Source: Dasyornis broadbenti (Eukaryota; Chordata; Aves; Passeriformes; Dasyornithidae). Taken from it: a DNA stretch of 64,000 nucleotides. Location of the stretch: the NCBI GenBank assembly GCA_013397935.1, contig VZRN01005010.1, positions 2,883,197 to 2,947,196 of the forward strand. The letters run 5' to 3'. The position numbers and the translations under genes were made by a program. Shown here one piece after another: positions 48,945-60,567 of the stretch; the stretch's first letter is position 1, and every line of letters starts with the position of its first letter. Under the pieces are notes generated by a model that was not told the DNA's origin, did no database searches, and saw only the letters and a program-made list of their open reading frames with translations.

Positions 48945-50715
48945 GATTCCCTCTGTACTTACATGTATGTACCCATGTCATGCATATGTTCCCTTTCCCA
49001 GTGTTTGCTTACAAAAGACATCCTCTGTGCATGTAAACACACGTACAGGCAGCAGTGCACAAATGGGGGAAGGAAACGCACGAGAAGGATGTTTCTGAGG
49101 TGCCAACTGTTTGAGCTACAGCCTTTTGGGCACCTGGCAACCCTAGGTAACACCTGACTGATCTGTTTTTGCCCTGGAAGTTCTGCCCCAGTGCCTGAAT
49201 GTGAGATTAAAGTCTGCTTTGCATAGACAGCTTGATTATGATCACACAAACAATGCAACATATTCACATGAGTGAGTGTGTGCGCAATAACGCATTTCAG
49301 AACATATACACTGCAATCTTTGAGTGCAGCTATTGCCGCGTGAATGGGAGTTGATATACCTGTCACAGGAATGCACCAGGCATCAACACGTATCTTTTCC
49401 AAGAGCTGCACTCACTGACAAATAAATTAGGAAGGAACTGGTCTTAGTCCCGCTGTGGTCATCATGAAAGAAATGGTTCTCATCACTCAGAGGAGAAGGA
49501 AGATTGCCAGTATCTCCTATGACTTGTTGCCATTTGAAGGTGTTGCACTCAATGTAGGGCATGAGAAAAGTAGAAAAGAAGGGAAAGTTGGGAAATAATT
49601 CCTTTAAATTATTTTTAGAAAACATGGGGCTGAATTGCCAACTTCAAGGTCTTTTCATAGGAAGGGAATCTTGAAGTTGCAGGAAGTGCATCTGCCTGCT
49701 GAGAGGAGAGAAAATCAGAACTGATGGAGGGCTGTACCCCCTCCCTGCAACTTTGTGTGCCTTCTCTCCAAAGGGAAACTCTTGTACCTCTGCCTGTTTA
49801 GGGGCAAGCCTGTTTAAGGTGCAGATGTAGAGAGACATCCACACTCCCAGTGGATGTCCCATTCCATGCCCTCCTGACTGCAAGCTGTCATTTTTTGTGT
49901 TCAGAGTGAATGAACTAATGTGAGGACTGTGTTGTGTTCAAGAGCATGTAGTCCGGCTGAGGGCATTTGTTTCATCCCCTGATAAATGACAGGGGATGTG
50001 TTAAAATAGTTAAGAGTACAAGACCAGATGGGATAGTTTGGGAGCACAGTGCAGAGTGAAAGGAACCAAAATAAATGCAGCCTAATTCATACCAGCTTGT
50101 GGGGGATACCCCTGTCCCAAACCTTGGGAACAGCTGATTGCAGTAGAACAAAACAGAGCCATAATAAGGTTCTACTGATCAGGTTTGCTCCTGGGATTTC
50201 TTACACTTGTTTCTTAAGAAACACATCTATAACATTCACATCAGACCTTGTCTAAACCTCTCTGTCTTAGACATTTCACAAGCCAGAGTAATATATCACT
50301 GTCTGCACCTCACACTGGGGATAATTTCTGCCAGCCAGATGTAAAAGCATTTCAGACACAGCATTGTCTGTTCTTTTTCTGACCGTCCATGAGGATGCAC
50401 TATTCTTGTGTGCTGTGACTCCTTGTTCTGGCTACTCTTGGGGCTGGTATTCTCAGTTTTTTCAGAACACCTTTGAGACAGGTTAAAGACTTTCTTTTAG
50501 AGCTTTCTCTTTACACACGGAAGAAAAACCCCTTTAAAGCATCTCATGGTGGGCCAAAGCAGGGGTAGAATTTCTCTCTTACAGTCTCTTCAGCTCTTAC
50601 CATAAATCAGGCAAATTTTAAAATTACTTCAAGACTACTTAAACACCTATTTTATGAGAGTCTTGAGTTACTCAGCTTTGTACGCTCTTTAAGACCTGTC
50701 AAAACCAAACTCTCA
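48311..50715. other. Single-copy noncoding DNA
   Basis: Poly(A) at 48916; a minus frame of 150 codons (48959-49411) with no recognised domain. Nothing else supported. Confidence 0.55.
48916..48939 (+). repeat. Poly(A) tract, about 24 nt
   Basis: Long uninterrupted A run following ordinary sequence that ends TTGCTTTTCT. No retroposed gene or SINE is recognised upstream. Confidence 0.96.
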
Positions 50716-51270
50716 ACCTGCAAGGCATTCAGAGGCCAGTATAACTTGATTTTGAATGTTTTCAGGGATGGGACATCTACAACCTCTCTGGTCAATCTGT
50801 ACAAGTATTTCATCAACCTCATCATAAAATTATTTTTCCTTACATGTTGTCCAAGTCTATATGGTCTTTTAGTTTACAGCCATTACATCTTGTCTTATCA
50901 CAATAGGCCCTATTACTAAAAATCTATTCCCATCTTTCTTCTAAGCCTCCTTTTAAGTATTGAAAGGCCACAATGAGCCTTTCATGGAGCTGTCGCTTCT
51001 CCAGGCTGAACAGCACCAACTCTCTCAGCCTCTTTTTGTAGAAGAGGTGTTCCAGCCCTTTGATCATTTTTGTGGCCTCCTCTGGACTCATTCCAAAAGG
51101 TCCATGTCTTTCTTGTGCTGATGACCTGGGATGCAGCACTCCAGATGGAGTCTCAAGGGACCAGAGCAGAAGGGAAGAATCCCCTCCCTTGATCTGCTGG
51201 CCATGCTTCTGTTGTTGCAGTCCAGGATAAAGTTGGTTTTCTGGGCTACAAATGCACGTTATCAGTTGTT
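50716..51270 (-). mobile_element. CR1 LINE fragment (minus strand), 5'- and 3'-truncated
   Basis: The plus strand reads as the antisense of a CR1 (chicken repeat 1) non-LTR retrotransposon. Recognisable CR1 landmarks in order are the 'gggatgggacatctacaacc' block near 50766, the 'gccattacatcttgtcttatc' type block near 50880, 'ctccaggctgaacagcacca' near 51000, 'tttgatcatttttgtggcct' near 51060 and 'gctggccatgcttctg' near 51200. The minus-strand open stretch at 50924-51328 retains pieces of the reverse-transcriptase C-terminal region, such as ATKMIKGLEHL and LRELVLFSLEKRQL, that are typical of CR1 ORF2, but it is interrupted and not functional. The terminal 8-bp CR1 repeats are not visible at the 50.7 kb side, so both ends appear eroded or truncated. 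Substantial divergence from the consensus I recall suggests an old insertion. The boundaries are approximate, to within about 20 bp. Confidence 0.93.
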
Positions 51271-52239
51271 TACTTCCAAACTGGAGACCTGTCAGTCTCA
51301 CTGCTGATCCTGGCAACTGAGATGACATTTATCATTTGTCCTCCCTTGCTCTTTTCTCTAGAGTCACAAATCCTCTCTTTTCCCTAAAAACTCCATATAC
51401 CTCCCCTCTCTGATGTTCCGGCAGCCACTAGCAGCCAGCCTGCAGTCCTGCTCTCCAGAGCTATCCTTGTAGTCTCTTTTACTCAGGTGTAGTGCAGTGG
51501 TCCCCTGGCACAGGTGTCCCACTACAGACATCTCCAGTCTGCTTACCCATCTGGTCCCATGAAGGCCAGTCAGTTTCCTTTCCCTGCTGCAATATGGTTT
51601 AGCTGCAGGATGCTCTGACTCCCTCCCTCATGGAGTCTGATAACTGGCACAAGCCATCTGACACCCCAAACTACCAGGATCACTTGCTGCTAATCTGCCT
51701 CAGAAAAGCCTGAATTTGACTCCTCTTACCCTAACCCTACAGTATATTCTAGTCAGCCTGTTCTGGGGAATTTTTTTTTTTTTTTTTCTGTTTTCAAGGA
51801 AAGGAAAGAGGCAAAGTTGTTCACTGAAAAGGCTGACAGCCAGTCTCACGGGCATAGTCCAAGAGCACTTTGTACACCGGCAGTTCTATTACTTACACAT
51901 TTAATAAATGCACGAAGGTTACATGGTTTCAGATTTCTTAACCATAATCCTTTCTAGGAAAGTGAAGTCAAATTTTAGTCTTTGGCAGATCACTAAACCC
52001 CCACAGAAGTCGATGAATTTGGAAATGGGACCAGCATTTGATCTACTTAATATGATTTTTTTGTTTTTTTAAGAATGTAACTTCTCAGGTATTATGTTCC
52101 TGTGAATTTCTGTATTTAAACACACATCTAAAAAGCAGAATACACGAGTAACTTCAGGGGAAAAGTATTCTTTCTATGCTCCTGAAAATCTGAAGAAACA
52201 CTGGACATTTGCCCAGCAATAACTTCAGACTCTTTAAGC
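51271..52239. other. Single-copy noncoding DNA flanking CR1
   Basis: Pyrimidine-rich sequence at 51330-51660, then poly(T) at 51771. No further CR1 sequence is recognised past about 51275. Confidence 0.55.
51771..51787 (-). repeat. Poly(T) tract, 17 nt
   Basis: Uninterrupted T run between GGGGAA and CTGTTTTC. No associated retroposon is recognised on the minus strand. Confidence 0.95.
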
Positions 52240-52480
52240 AAATTGGGTCCTTACAATATTACTCAAGCTTCTCTAATGAATGATGATTTGCTTACATATT
52301 ACTTGGCAGGGAGCTAACAAGGCCCCATTAAACAAAATGCATATTAATATTGTCCTGTCTAAGTAATGGTTTTTACAGTCCACTGTCATTATGCTAAATT
52401 AGCTCTGTGGAGACAATTTGAGGATATACCTGTTCAACAAAGTGCAGTATAATGTGTCCATCTTTGAGCAACATATGCAT
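52240..52480. promoter_or_regulatory. Candidate conserved noncoding element
   Basis: Contains ATGCATATTAAT (52337-52348), a POU/homeodomain-like composite. It also holds the palindromic GCTAAATTAGC (52393-52403), which fits paired homeodomain half-sites. Complex, non-repetitive AT-rich sequence with no gene signal. Motif-based inference only. Confidence 0.28.
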
Positions 52481-52631
52481 GGTAGATAGCTGAAGGGAGA
52501 GTCTGTCGGTTCACTAACATGCTCTCACATAAGAATAGGAAAGCTCTTGAATCTCTAGGACTCCTATATTGTCATTTATTTTCCATCAGCAGTAGATATC
52601 TGTGTAGATCCTGGCACTACATGTTTGTAAA

Positions 52632-52641
52632 TGAGAGAGAG

Positions 52642-52682
<41 letters not shown>
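52632..52682. repeat. (GA)n(GT)n compound microsatellite
   Basis: About 7 GA units (52632-52645) pass directly into about 19 GT units ending at 52682. The GT tract is the longest uninterrupted dinucleotide run in the window and is likely polymorphic. Confidence 0.98.
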
Positions 52683-52686
<4 letters not shown>

Positions 52687-54752
52687 CAATAAAGTAAAGG
52701 AGGGAAAAAAGTGTGAATTTCCAAAGACCCCCAGCTTTAGAAGGAGCAAATAACTGGTAGTGAGGTTTTGAGTGACTCTTGGGATCTATCATGTAGCACC
52801 CTTCAGGACACGTATTTCCAGTTATTTCTGATCACCCTGTTTGGTAGCTTTCATGTTTTTTCACGCTTTGCCTGAAGGGAGAAGATTATTCAACTATTAG
52901 GTCATCTTGTACAACTGCTTTTCTTTCTCAAGAGTGCTCTTTTTCCAGAAAGGTACTCTGACTGAAATTGTAGCAGAGATTCCTAAAGGATGAGATACTG
53001 TTGATAAGATTACAGCCAAAGCCAGTATGACCTGACACTGAGTCACACCACAAAAAGAAAATAAGGTAAATTTCTCCTGCATTTTTTCTATGTGGCATCC
53101 TTTTAGAAATCTCCTAACACATAAAAGGGGAAAGGTTTTTTCTCTGCCTTTCCAGTGTTTGCATTTACACAAATATTTTTGTACCATTAGCTATAGTGGC
53201 AACAAAGCTCCAACACAGAGGATAATTCTGGGGAGAAAAATAAAGTCCATTTAAATGTATGGTTTTGTCATTCAAAGTTCTGAGATAGCAAAACCTTTTA
53301 TCATCAAGTGAACATGACATTGCCAAAAGGTTAATTCCTGTTCTGGCTTTTAACCTCACAGCAATACCACTTTACCCTATGATAGCTTTAATGTTCAAAC
53401 ACCAAGAAGAATCTTGTGGTGATGCTTCAGGGTGTGGGAGGTATTCAGTAGGTGCCAATCCTCACTCTGTGTTGATATGGTATCAAAGTACAACATGTAA
53501 ACTCATTTTCATGAGCATTTTCTTGCCCTCCTATTGACTTTGGAGGTTGGATAACCACAAGAACTGGGTATGTTGTGGTTGGGCACCCATGGTTTAGGAG
53601 GCAATACTGCAATCAAATTTGATTTATTTCTTTGCTGATTGCTCCACCCTGGTTTTACTATCTGTCATGGAATAAGCTGGTTCTGTGTGTTTTCCAGTTC
53701 TTGGGTACCTTATCTGTCTCCCTGGTGTGGGCATGAGCCCTGGACATGTTCTGACACTGACATGTCCATGCATTCTTCCCCCAATTCTCCCATGCCTCAC
53801 ATCTACACACTGCTTTCCACTGCAAGAAAACCTGGGTGTGCAGGCTGGCTTGTCTTCAAGCTGAAGAGCTGATCAATTAGCAGGCACTCGTTGCAATAAA
53901 CCTGCTTCGCTGACCTAGAAATCAAAATGCGTTTCATCTATCAGCCACAGATTTGCCTTTGTCCTGCAGGTGGTTCCCAGTGTTGGGTGGTGATCCATCA
54001 CCTGTGAATCATTCTTTCCCAGCTGGTGTCACTGTCTGTGGCTCCACCCATTGCATTGGTAGCGGCTTTTCCTGGGTGCAGGTGCACACTGTGCTTACTC
54101 CATCACATAACATGGTCTTGGACCATAGAAAGTTTTGTGGAAGCGTCTGAGGGGCTGCATGGACAGACAGACACACACACACAGAGAAGAAACTGTGTGA
54201 ACAGCAAAAATGGTTTTCCTGATACCTGACTTTGGGTAAAATTTCAAGTTCAAGTTCTTCTCAGTGCCCTTAGGACACTAATAGACCTTAATAGCCCAGA
54301 TTAGACTCTGGTCCTCTCCCACACCCTCTGCCAGTGGATGCAGAAGTCCAATTTAGGCACAGTTCTGAGCCTTTGGCTCTTCTCTGACCTATATTGTGGG
54401 TATGCTTGCACTCAGTGCTGTCTCTGACTGTTCACCTGGCTGGACCTCTCGCTCTGCCACCTGCTGCTTTTGACTGGACTCTGAAATGTCCTCTGGACCT
54501 GATGCTTCAGCTTGCCCTGATTGTTACTGAGCCATATTATTCTTGCCCTGTGGGATGGCACTCTAAGTGGTCATAGCATTGCTTGCATTGGGATCACCCT
54601 TGGCCTCTGGCTTATCCTCTGTCATGAAGCAACTTTTCTCTTGCTGTTCTCTGACATGGTCAGAGGCTTTGGCAGAAATACTTATTTGAAATTCTGGTAA
54701 GGGATTATTTTGTGTGCTGTTCAGTTATCTAATTTTCATGTCTCTTTTTCAG
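52683..54752. other. Single-copy noncoding DNA
   Basis: Frames of 60 to 96 codons only. Short CA microsatellite near 54168. No gene recognised. Confidence 0.6.
54162..54184. repeat. (GACA)n(CA)n short microsatellite
   Basis: GACAGACAGA passes into a run of six to seven CA units ending near 54183. Short and imperfect. Confidence 0.85.
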
Positions 54753-54887
54753 AAACACCACAAGTTATGCTTATCATAAAGCAATATTTAGTCTCCACTC
54801 ATCCTTGTACAATAGGTACAAGCCTCCAGAAGTCAAAGCAAGCACTGATGAAGATGATGGCTCACCTAGGTTGGAGCTGTTGCCAAG
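54753..54887 (+). other. Candidate exon (135 bp) just upstream of CR1
   Basis: Acceptor TGTCTCTTTTTCAG ends at 54752; donor-like CCAAG|GTTAAGT begins at 54888. The 135 bp are a multiple of three. Two of the three frames are open throughout, one of them acidic near its end (ASTDEDDGSPRLELLP). The donor lies about 10 bp before the CR1 fragment. No known domain is seen, and the donor is only moderate, so this may be coincidence. Confidence 0.2.
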
Positions 54888-54896
54888 GTTAAGTGA

Positions 54897-55260
54897 GCAG
54901 CTGTCACTGGGCTTGTTCAGCTTAGACCTCATTGGACTCTGACTTTCTCAAGAGGACAGCAGAGAGGGAGCTGCTGATCTTCTCCCTCTGGTGACCAGCG
55001 ATAGTACCTGAGGAGATGGAAGGAAACTGCAACAGGGAAAGTACAGACTGAACATTAGGAAAAGGTTCTTCACTGAGAAGGTGATTGGGTTCTGGAGCAG
55101 GCTCCCCAGAGAAGTGGTTATGGCACCAAGTCTGCCAAACTTCCAATAGTGTCTGGATGATGCTGTCATAAATTTTAGTGTTAGGTAGTCTTATGAGGAG
55201 CAGGGAATTGGTCTGAATGATCCTTATGGGTCCCATCCAATTTGAGATTATCTTATGATT
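54897..55260 (+). mobile_element. CR1 LINE 3' fragment (plus strand)
   Basis: This is a sense-oriented 3' end of a CR1 element. Landmarks are 'gggcttgttcagctta' with 'gacctcattgg' near 54909, 'ctctggtgaccagcgatag' near 54986, 'aacattaggaaaaggttctt' near 55050, 'ggagcaggctccccagagaa' near 55096, 'gtggttatggcaccaag' near 55115 and 'gaatgatccttatgggtccc' near 55215. It ends in a degenerate 'cttatgatt' at 55251-55260, corresponding to the short tandem repeat that terminates CR1 elements. It belongs to a different part or subfamily type than the minus-strand copy at 50.7 kb. It encodes only the remnant end of the reverse-transcriptase ORF and the 3' UTR, with stops in all frames, as is usual for 5'-truncated CR1 copies. 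Confidence 0.93.
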
Positions 55261-58200
55261 TACAAAGGCCAGGACACTTCTACTGGCTTTATGAAGGCAT
55301 TGCTATTACAGGAGCGAGGCATTCTCATGAGGAAAAGGAACACTATGGAAGGCTACATTTGCTGATCTAACTCTAATCATAATTTTAGAAAGACACAGCA
55401 ATTTGCAGCCAGTTGAGTATGAGGAAGCAATGCTGCTTGATGAGTTGGCAGGACTTGCATGCTCTTTTCCCAGCTTTGTCTGCCTGCTGATGGATCAGCT
55501 GTGCTGCTGAACAGCCAACGTGGCCTCTGACCACGGGTGGAGCAGGCTAACAGTACAAAAGAAGGTGTGCTGTTGCAGGCTGATTAGAGAATTGGGAAAA
55601 GGATATTTTGCTGGCTTATGCACAAGGCCTCTGTAGCCTTGATAATGCAGTCAATTCCCTGGACTGCAGAAAGAGCTGAGCACCCCAGGTGAGCTCTTTG
55701 TAGATCTAAGCTGTTAATAGCTATCATCAGCTAAGCCAGACTGGGTCAAGGAGCTCTCCTCTCTCCTCCTCTACTATTGAATTCAAAGCCATCGCTTGGA
55801 ACATGCTGCAATTGTCAGTCACTGTAGAGGCAGCAAATTACTGACCACCTTAAATAAAGAGGAAAGAAAAGGGCATGCACCATCAGAGGTTTATTTGTAA
55901 AGCATGGTGGCCCTTGTGCCTACAGAAGGGCTCCACACCTTCAGGGATGCAGCGAACTTTCCTGGAATGTTCAGTAGACTTCAGTGATGTGAAAACTGAG
56001 TTGGGGTCCCCTGAATAAGGAACGTGGCAGTAGCCATGTCTCAAGAGGTAACCTAAACCTTAATCCGTTTCCAGGTGGTGCTCAACTCATCTGAGAGCTG
56101 TGGAGGTGGTGGAGTCTTGTTTCCAATGGTTTTGTCTAGCAGTGATGTTATCTCCTATCTCATTAGATGCAAAATCCCATTGTTTCCCCAGGACTAGATT
56201 TCAGGACATTTCACTCTTTGCACTCATCCAGCACATCCATGCTGTAGCCTTTGCAGTGGGGGAGTTTATGGGGCTTTCTCCTCAATCTCCTGGACTATTT
56301 TCCTTGTTGGAGGAGCTAAAGGTATCTGAAGGTGCCATGTGTTTGTTACACTGGACTGGCTGGCCAGGATCGAAGGTTACCGGAGGAGACTGAGTCAAGT
56401 TATGCATACACATAAGCATCCACACACAGTGCACAGCTACAGTAACCTCATTGCTTTAGAAAACTAAGCTACAAGTAGCATGAGGTGTAGTAGGATTATA
56501 TGAAAATTGTATTTTCCTGACATAGCAAGGGAGTCACTGAAGTTTGGACACCTGGTGTTCAATGACATCTGAACATGGACATACACAGAGAAAGAAAACG
56601 AAAAGCAGAACAAAAGGAGACAAAAGAAAACTGCCTTGAAAATATACACAGGTCACAAAGATATTTTTGAAGTGTCATTATGCTAGCAATACAGCATACA
56701 CACACAGCTGTACTGATAGTGGGCATAATTCAAAGTATATTTCCTAAAGAAAGTAGAATTGTTTTTATTCTCCTAACAGAAACACATCACAATATATTCA
56801 AGATTGGTGGTGGAATTCCGTTTTTAAACCTACCTAGTGGAGGGCTGTCCTGAATGTAGAGGACAACAAGTCCTTCTGCAGTGTTTTCTTTGAAAAGAAA
56901 AGAAATCCATTCAAAACACAACCATCAAGCTGTGGTCAGGTTTTTTCGCTTGGTTTGTCCCAAACAGCTCTTTGCAGGTGATTATAAGTTACATTTGTTT
57001 CTGTTCCTTGTTTCACGTGGAACAAGATGCTGTGGCTGCTCCTCTAACCTCTACATGGTCATAATGGTCACAGCATGGTTACGGAATTCCCCACTGCTAC
57101 AGAGATGTTGTGTGGATGGTAGACTAGGGCAAGATGCTGCTCCCAATGCTCAAGTTTTGGTTCACGGTAAGGCTATTTTTGGGTGAGCTGCTCCTGCATA
57201 GAGAATTCCTCCCCAGTTTTTAATATGCTCCAATGACGTAGGAATTAGTATAGGTGTCAGGTGAAATCTGCAATGCTGTCTCATGTAGCTTCAAATTACT
57301 GGGGTTAGGTTGTAGTTAGCAAGAATCAGCTACTTAAATTCATGGTGACATGTACAATACTTGGTAGGGAGTAAAATAATTATTCATAACAGCAGAGACC
57401 ACAGTATTTAGTTCTGAACTATATTTATGGAGCTCTTTCCTTTAACGTTTGAGTATTGAAAGCACTAAGTACTTGTGCACTGTTCAGGTCAGTGTAGACA
57501 CTTCTGAATGCAGCTATAAATAAATTTACCTCTCCAAATTTGAGTTAGCCTCTAGTAAGTGTGAAATATTGTTAAGTCTGTTTTGCATTCTCTCAGTTAA
57601 TGTTTTGATGTCTGTCTGCAGCTTTATGCTACCACAGAGTTGGCAAGGCTCAGACAAAGCATTTTTCCCAGCTCCCAACCAAATCATAAACTCCACAGGC
57701 TTATAAAGCCGTGTTTATTCTGGTGGCATTCCCTAATGCTGCAAGTATAAAGATGCCTAACAGAGAAGAGAAATACTTTTAGTACGAGTAACTGTTAACA
57801 GAAAAAGTTTTACTGTACTGTGGTAGAAAATTGTCAAGGGCTAAATGGCCACAGACCGCAATTTTTCTTGTAGAAAAGCTGCTTTGAACTATGCATGGTG
57901 ATCTGACTCCATGCTTGGGACTGCTTGAACTGTGCAATGATCCTGTGATATTCCCCAGGGAACCTTTCTTGGCATGGCCTGCACTCCAAACCTGGCCTTC
58001 ACAGAGAACTAGAGAAAGAAATAGCATAAGGGCATCTACGAAACATTCCTGGTGGTCATTCCACAACTTAATTGAACTCTGAGCAGGAGGTGAAAAATCC
58101 TCTGTGCAGATCGCTGGGACCATCCCCAAGTCCCAGGGATGAGGCACTATAGTACCTTTCCCTCCTCCCATTTGTCCCTGTGTCTGCTTGGGTATATCTG

Positions 58201-59034
58201 TATCTGGTATTGCAAGCCACAGACATTCAAAACTGTCGTTTAGAAATAGCATGATTGCTTTTAGTGATCAGGTCATCTTAATAATATGACTTTGCTTCTT
58301 TGCCTTCTGGTGTTGCATCTACTGATCACCACCTTTTATTGTTTGGGTTTTTTTATTTCAGGGGGAAAAGGGATTTACTTCTCTCTTATTAATTTATTTG
58401 CCCATCATTTCAATACCAATTTTTAAAGTTTTCATGCAGCATCAATGAGCAAGACTTTTTCCTTAAAATATCTAGATTGGAATTTGCTGTTAAACCAAAG
58501 CAGAGGATTTAAGAAAGATACCAAATACCACAGGTTTCACACTAAAACAACTGTTGTTCAAACTATTATTTATAAACATGTACTGAGTAAAATATGACCA
58601 GTCCAATGATTAGCAAAAGCACAACCTCAACTGCATTCATCAGATTCAGACAGGCTTCACAAAAGGATGCCAGATAGTGGGATAGAAATCATTCCCTTAT
58701 CAGGTGAGGCCCTCAGAGAAGAGCTTCATGGCCCTGGAGTGCTGAATACCCCTGAAAAACTTCAAGGTTGCAAGAAAGGTAAGGAAATAATGCTCTGGAG
58801 GTCAAAACTCCTTAAAAGAAATTTGGCATAGCCAACCTAAAAAGAGACTGATTAGGACCTGAACTCTGTCTTCATATGCTTCATATGCTACATCTTAAGA
58901 TGTAATTTGTACCCTCTGAGAGTCACTTGTCTCGGCTGAACTGTAGTATTGGATTGAATGTGGAAGTTTTAGTGGTTTGTACTATTTGAATTAATATCTT
59001 TGAATAGCTGTGCAATTGACAGGTGCTTCTGCAG
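55261..59034. other. Single-copy noncoding DNA
   Basis: The longest frame is 157 codons on the minus strand (57779-58252) without a recognised domain. T/G-tract variant at 58339-58355. No repeat or RNA gene recognised. Confidence 0.6.
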
Positions 59035-59155
59035 GGTTGAAGTCCTGACATGGAGAAGAAAAACTCTCTTGGATCTCACAGACCCCCAGAACACCTTGGC
59101 ACCTTGTTTGCCTACAGTCCTTTCTCAAGCTGGACTTCCCAAATAGCCATGATAG
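59035..59155 (+). other. Candidate exon with strong donor (121 bp)
   Basis: A CTTCTGCAG acceptor with a weak polypyrimidine tract ends at 59034, and a strong donor, ATAG|GTAAGTG, begins at 59156. An ATG at 59050 with G at -3 and G at +4 is followed by an open frame to the donor, starting MEKKNSLGSHRPPEHL. No protein family is recognised. Weak evidence. Confidence 0.17.
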
Positions 59156-60494
59156 GTAAGTGTCTCTGTTGTCCCAGAACTGTAAAGCTCACATCAAGAC
59201 CACCAACACTCAACAAATGTGTCTGCCTCATCACAGCCCTTTCAGCAAGACGCCAGATGAGGACTAAATTTCCACAATGAGGGGAGCAGGGCTATTGGCA
59301 AGTCCTGTGCAAGAGCCATAAGCATTCTTTATTTCTTAATCATATGGCTTGGGTCCTTGGAAGCAAATTATTGGTCTGTGCTGGTATCACTTTTTAATCA
59401 AGTGACTGAGACTTCTATTTTGTTATTTAAAAACTCAGGCCTGGAAGTGAACTGTAATGATTCACTTTTCAGGTAAAAGTCTCAAGTAGCATCCTTAAAA
59501 GTTCCTAAAACTCTTGTGAAGTAAGAATTAATGTCTGGCTCTACAGATGGATACATTTTGCTCTGGGAAGACAAGAGGCCAATTCCTTATGGGTAACTAG
59601 AACCTCATGGCACCCATAAACTTTGGCAAACATGAGCTACAATATTTTGCCCACGGTAGGATTGTGGGATGACTGGTGCTCAGTTGCCCAAATGTTTAGG
59701 CTGTTAGCCATATTCTTTAGCCACTGGGCTTTTCTGCCTGCAGTGTCCAAGTGCTGTGCTCAAGGTGTACTGCAGGCTACTGCAAGTTTGTGAGAGATGG
59801 GCTCTGACTCTAGGCAGCCTGGCTTTTATTTATTTTATCCCTTAGATGGCTTTTTCCCTGGTCTCTAGCTATATCTAGGCAGTGAACGGAGCAAAATGAA
59901 GAACTCCTAATAATAGTCACACTGGACTGAAAAAAATCCCAGCTTTAATCCCTTTTTTCTGTGTCTCTTCATTTTCCAGCATCTATAAAACCAAAATATT
60001 AAAACACAGCACATGTCGGCCAAGCATTTCTACAGACTTAAAGCAATGCTTCCATAACATCTATTGCTCCTGGAGTGAGAAACTGGGGAATGGTTAAGCT
60101 TTCTTGGGTGTTTCATAAAGGCAATAACCCTCTTGTGAGCTGTTTTAAGAGCAAGTCCTCCATCCAGATGTTTAGTGGGGAAAGCCACTGTACGCTGAGG
60201 GTTGCTGCAGTCATCCCATCTCAGCGTTTGTGGTCTTAGCATTGGGTCTGATGCCATTTGGGAATGTTTGCTTTGTTTTTGGCAAGCTTGTTTGGCAAGT
60301 CTGTTTTATTTGACCTCTTGCAAGTTAATGTGTGTGCACTGTCTCCTTATGCACTTTGTACCACAGTCACCATCTGATTTCTTTGAATACTGCATCAAGC
60401 AACTCAACTAGTTATTCACATTTGTACAGAGGAATGTTTGAGGAGAATTTTATTCCCCAGACACTTAGGCTAATCTATTTCATTACATGTATTA
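59156..60494. other. Single-copy noncoding DNA
   Basis: No frame above 80 codons; no repeat recognised. Confidence 0.6.
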
Positions 60495-60567
60495 ACAAAA
60501 AAAAATAAAAAAACAAGATAAAAAAACAAAACCAAAACCAAACAAAACTCAAAAAAACCCCCAAAAG
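60495..60567 (+). repeat. A-rich tract with (CCAAAA)n and C5 run
   Basis: A-rich low-complexity sequence with AAAACCAAAACCAAAC and AAAAAAACCCCCAAAA. On the minus strand it reads as the T/G-tract motif also seen at 43.39 and 45.42 kb. Confidence 0.88.

Noticed and set aside
48845..48945. Retroposon ending in the poly(A) at 48916
   Set aside because: The upstream 70 bp resemble no gene or SINE, and no duplicated target site flanks it.
57779..58252. 157-codon minus-strand frame
   Set aside because: No domain or family resemblance; consistent with chance.
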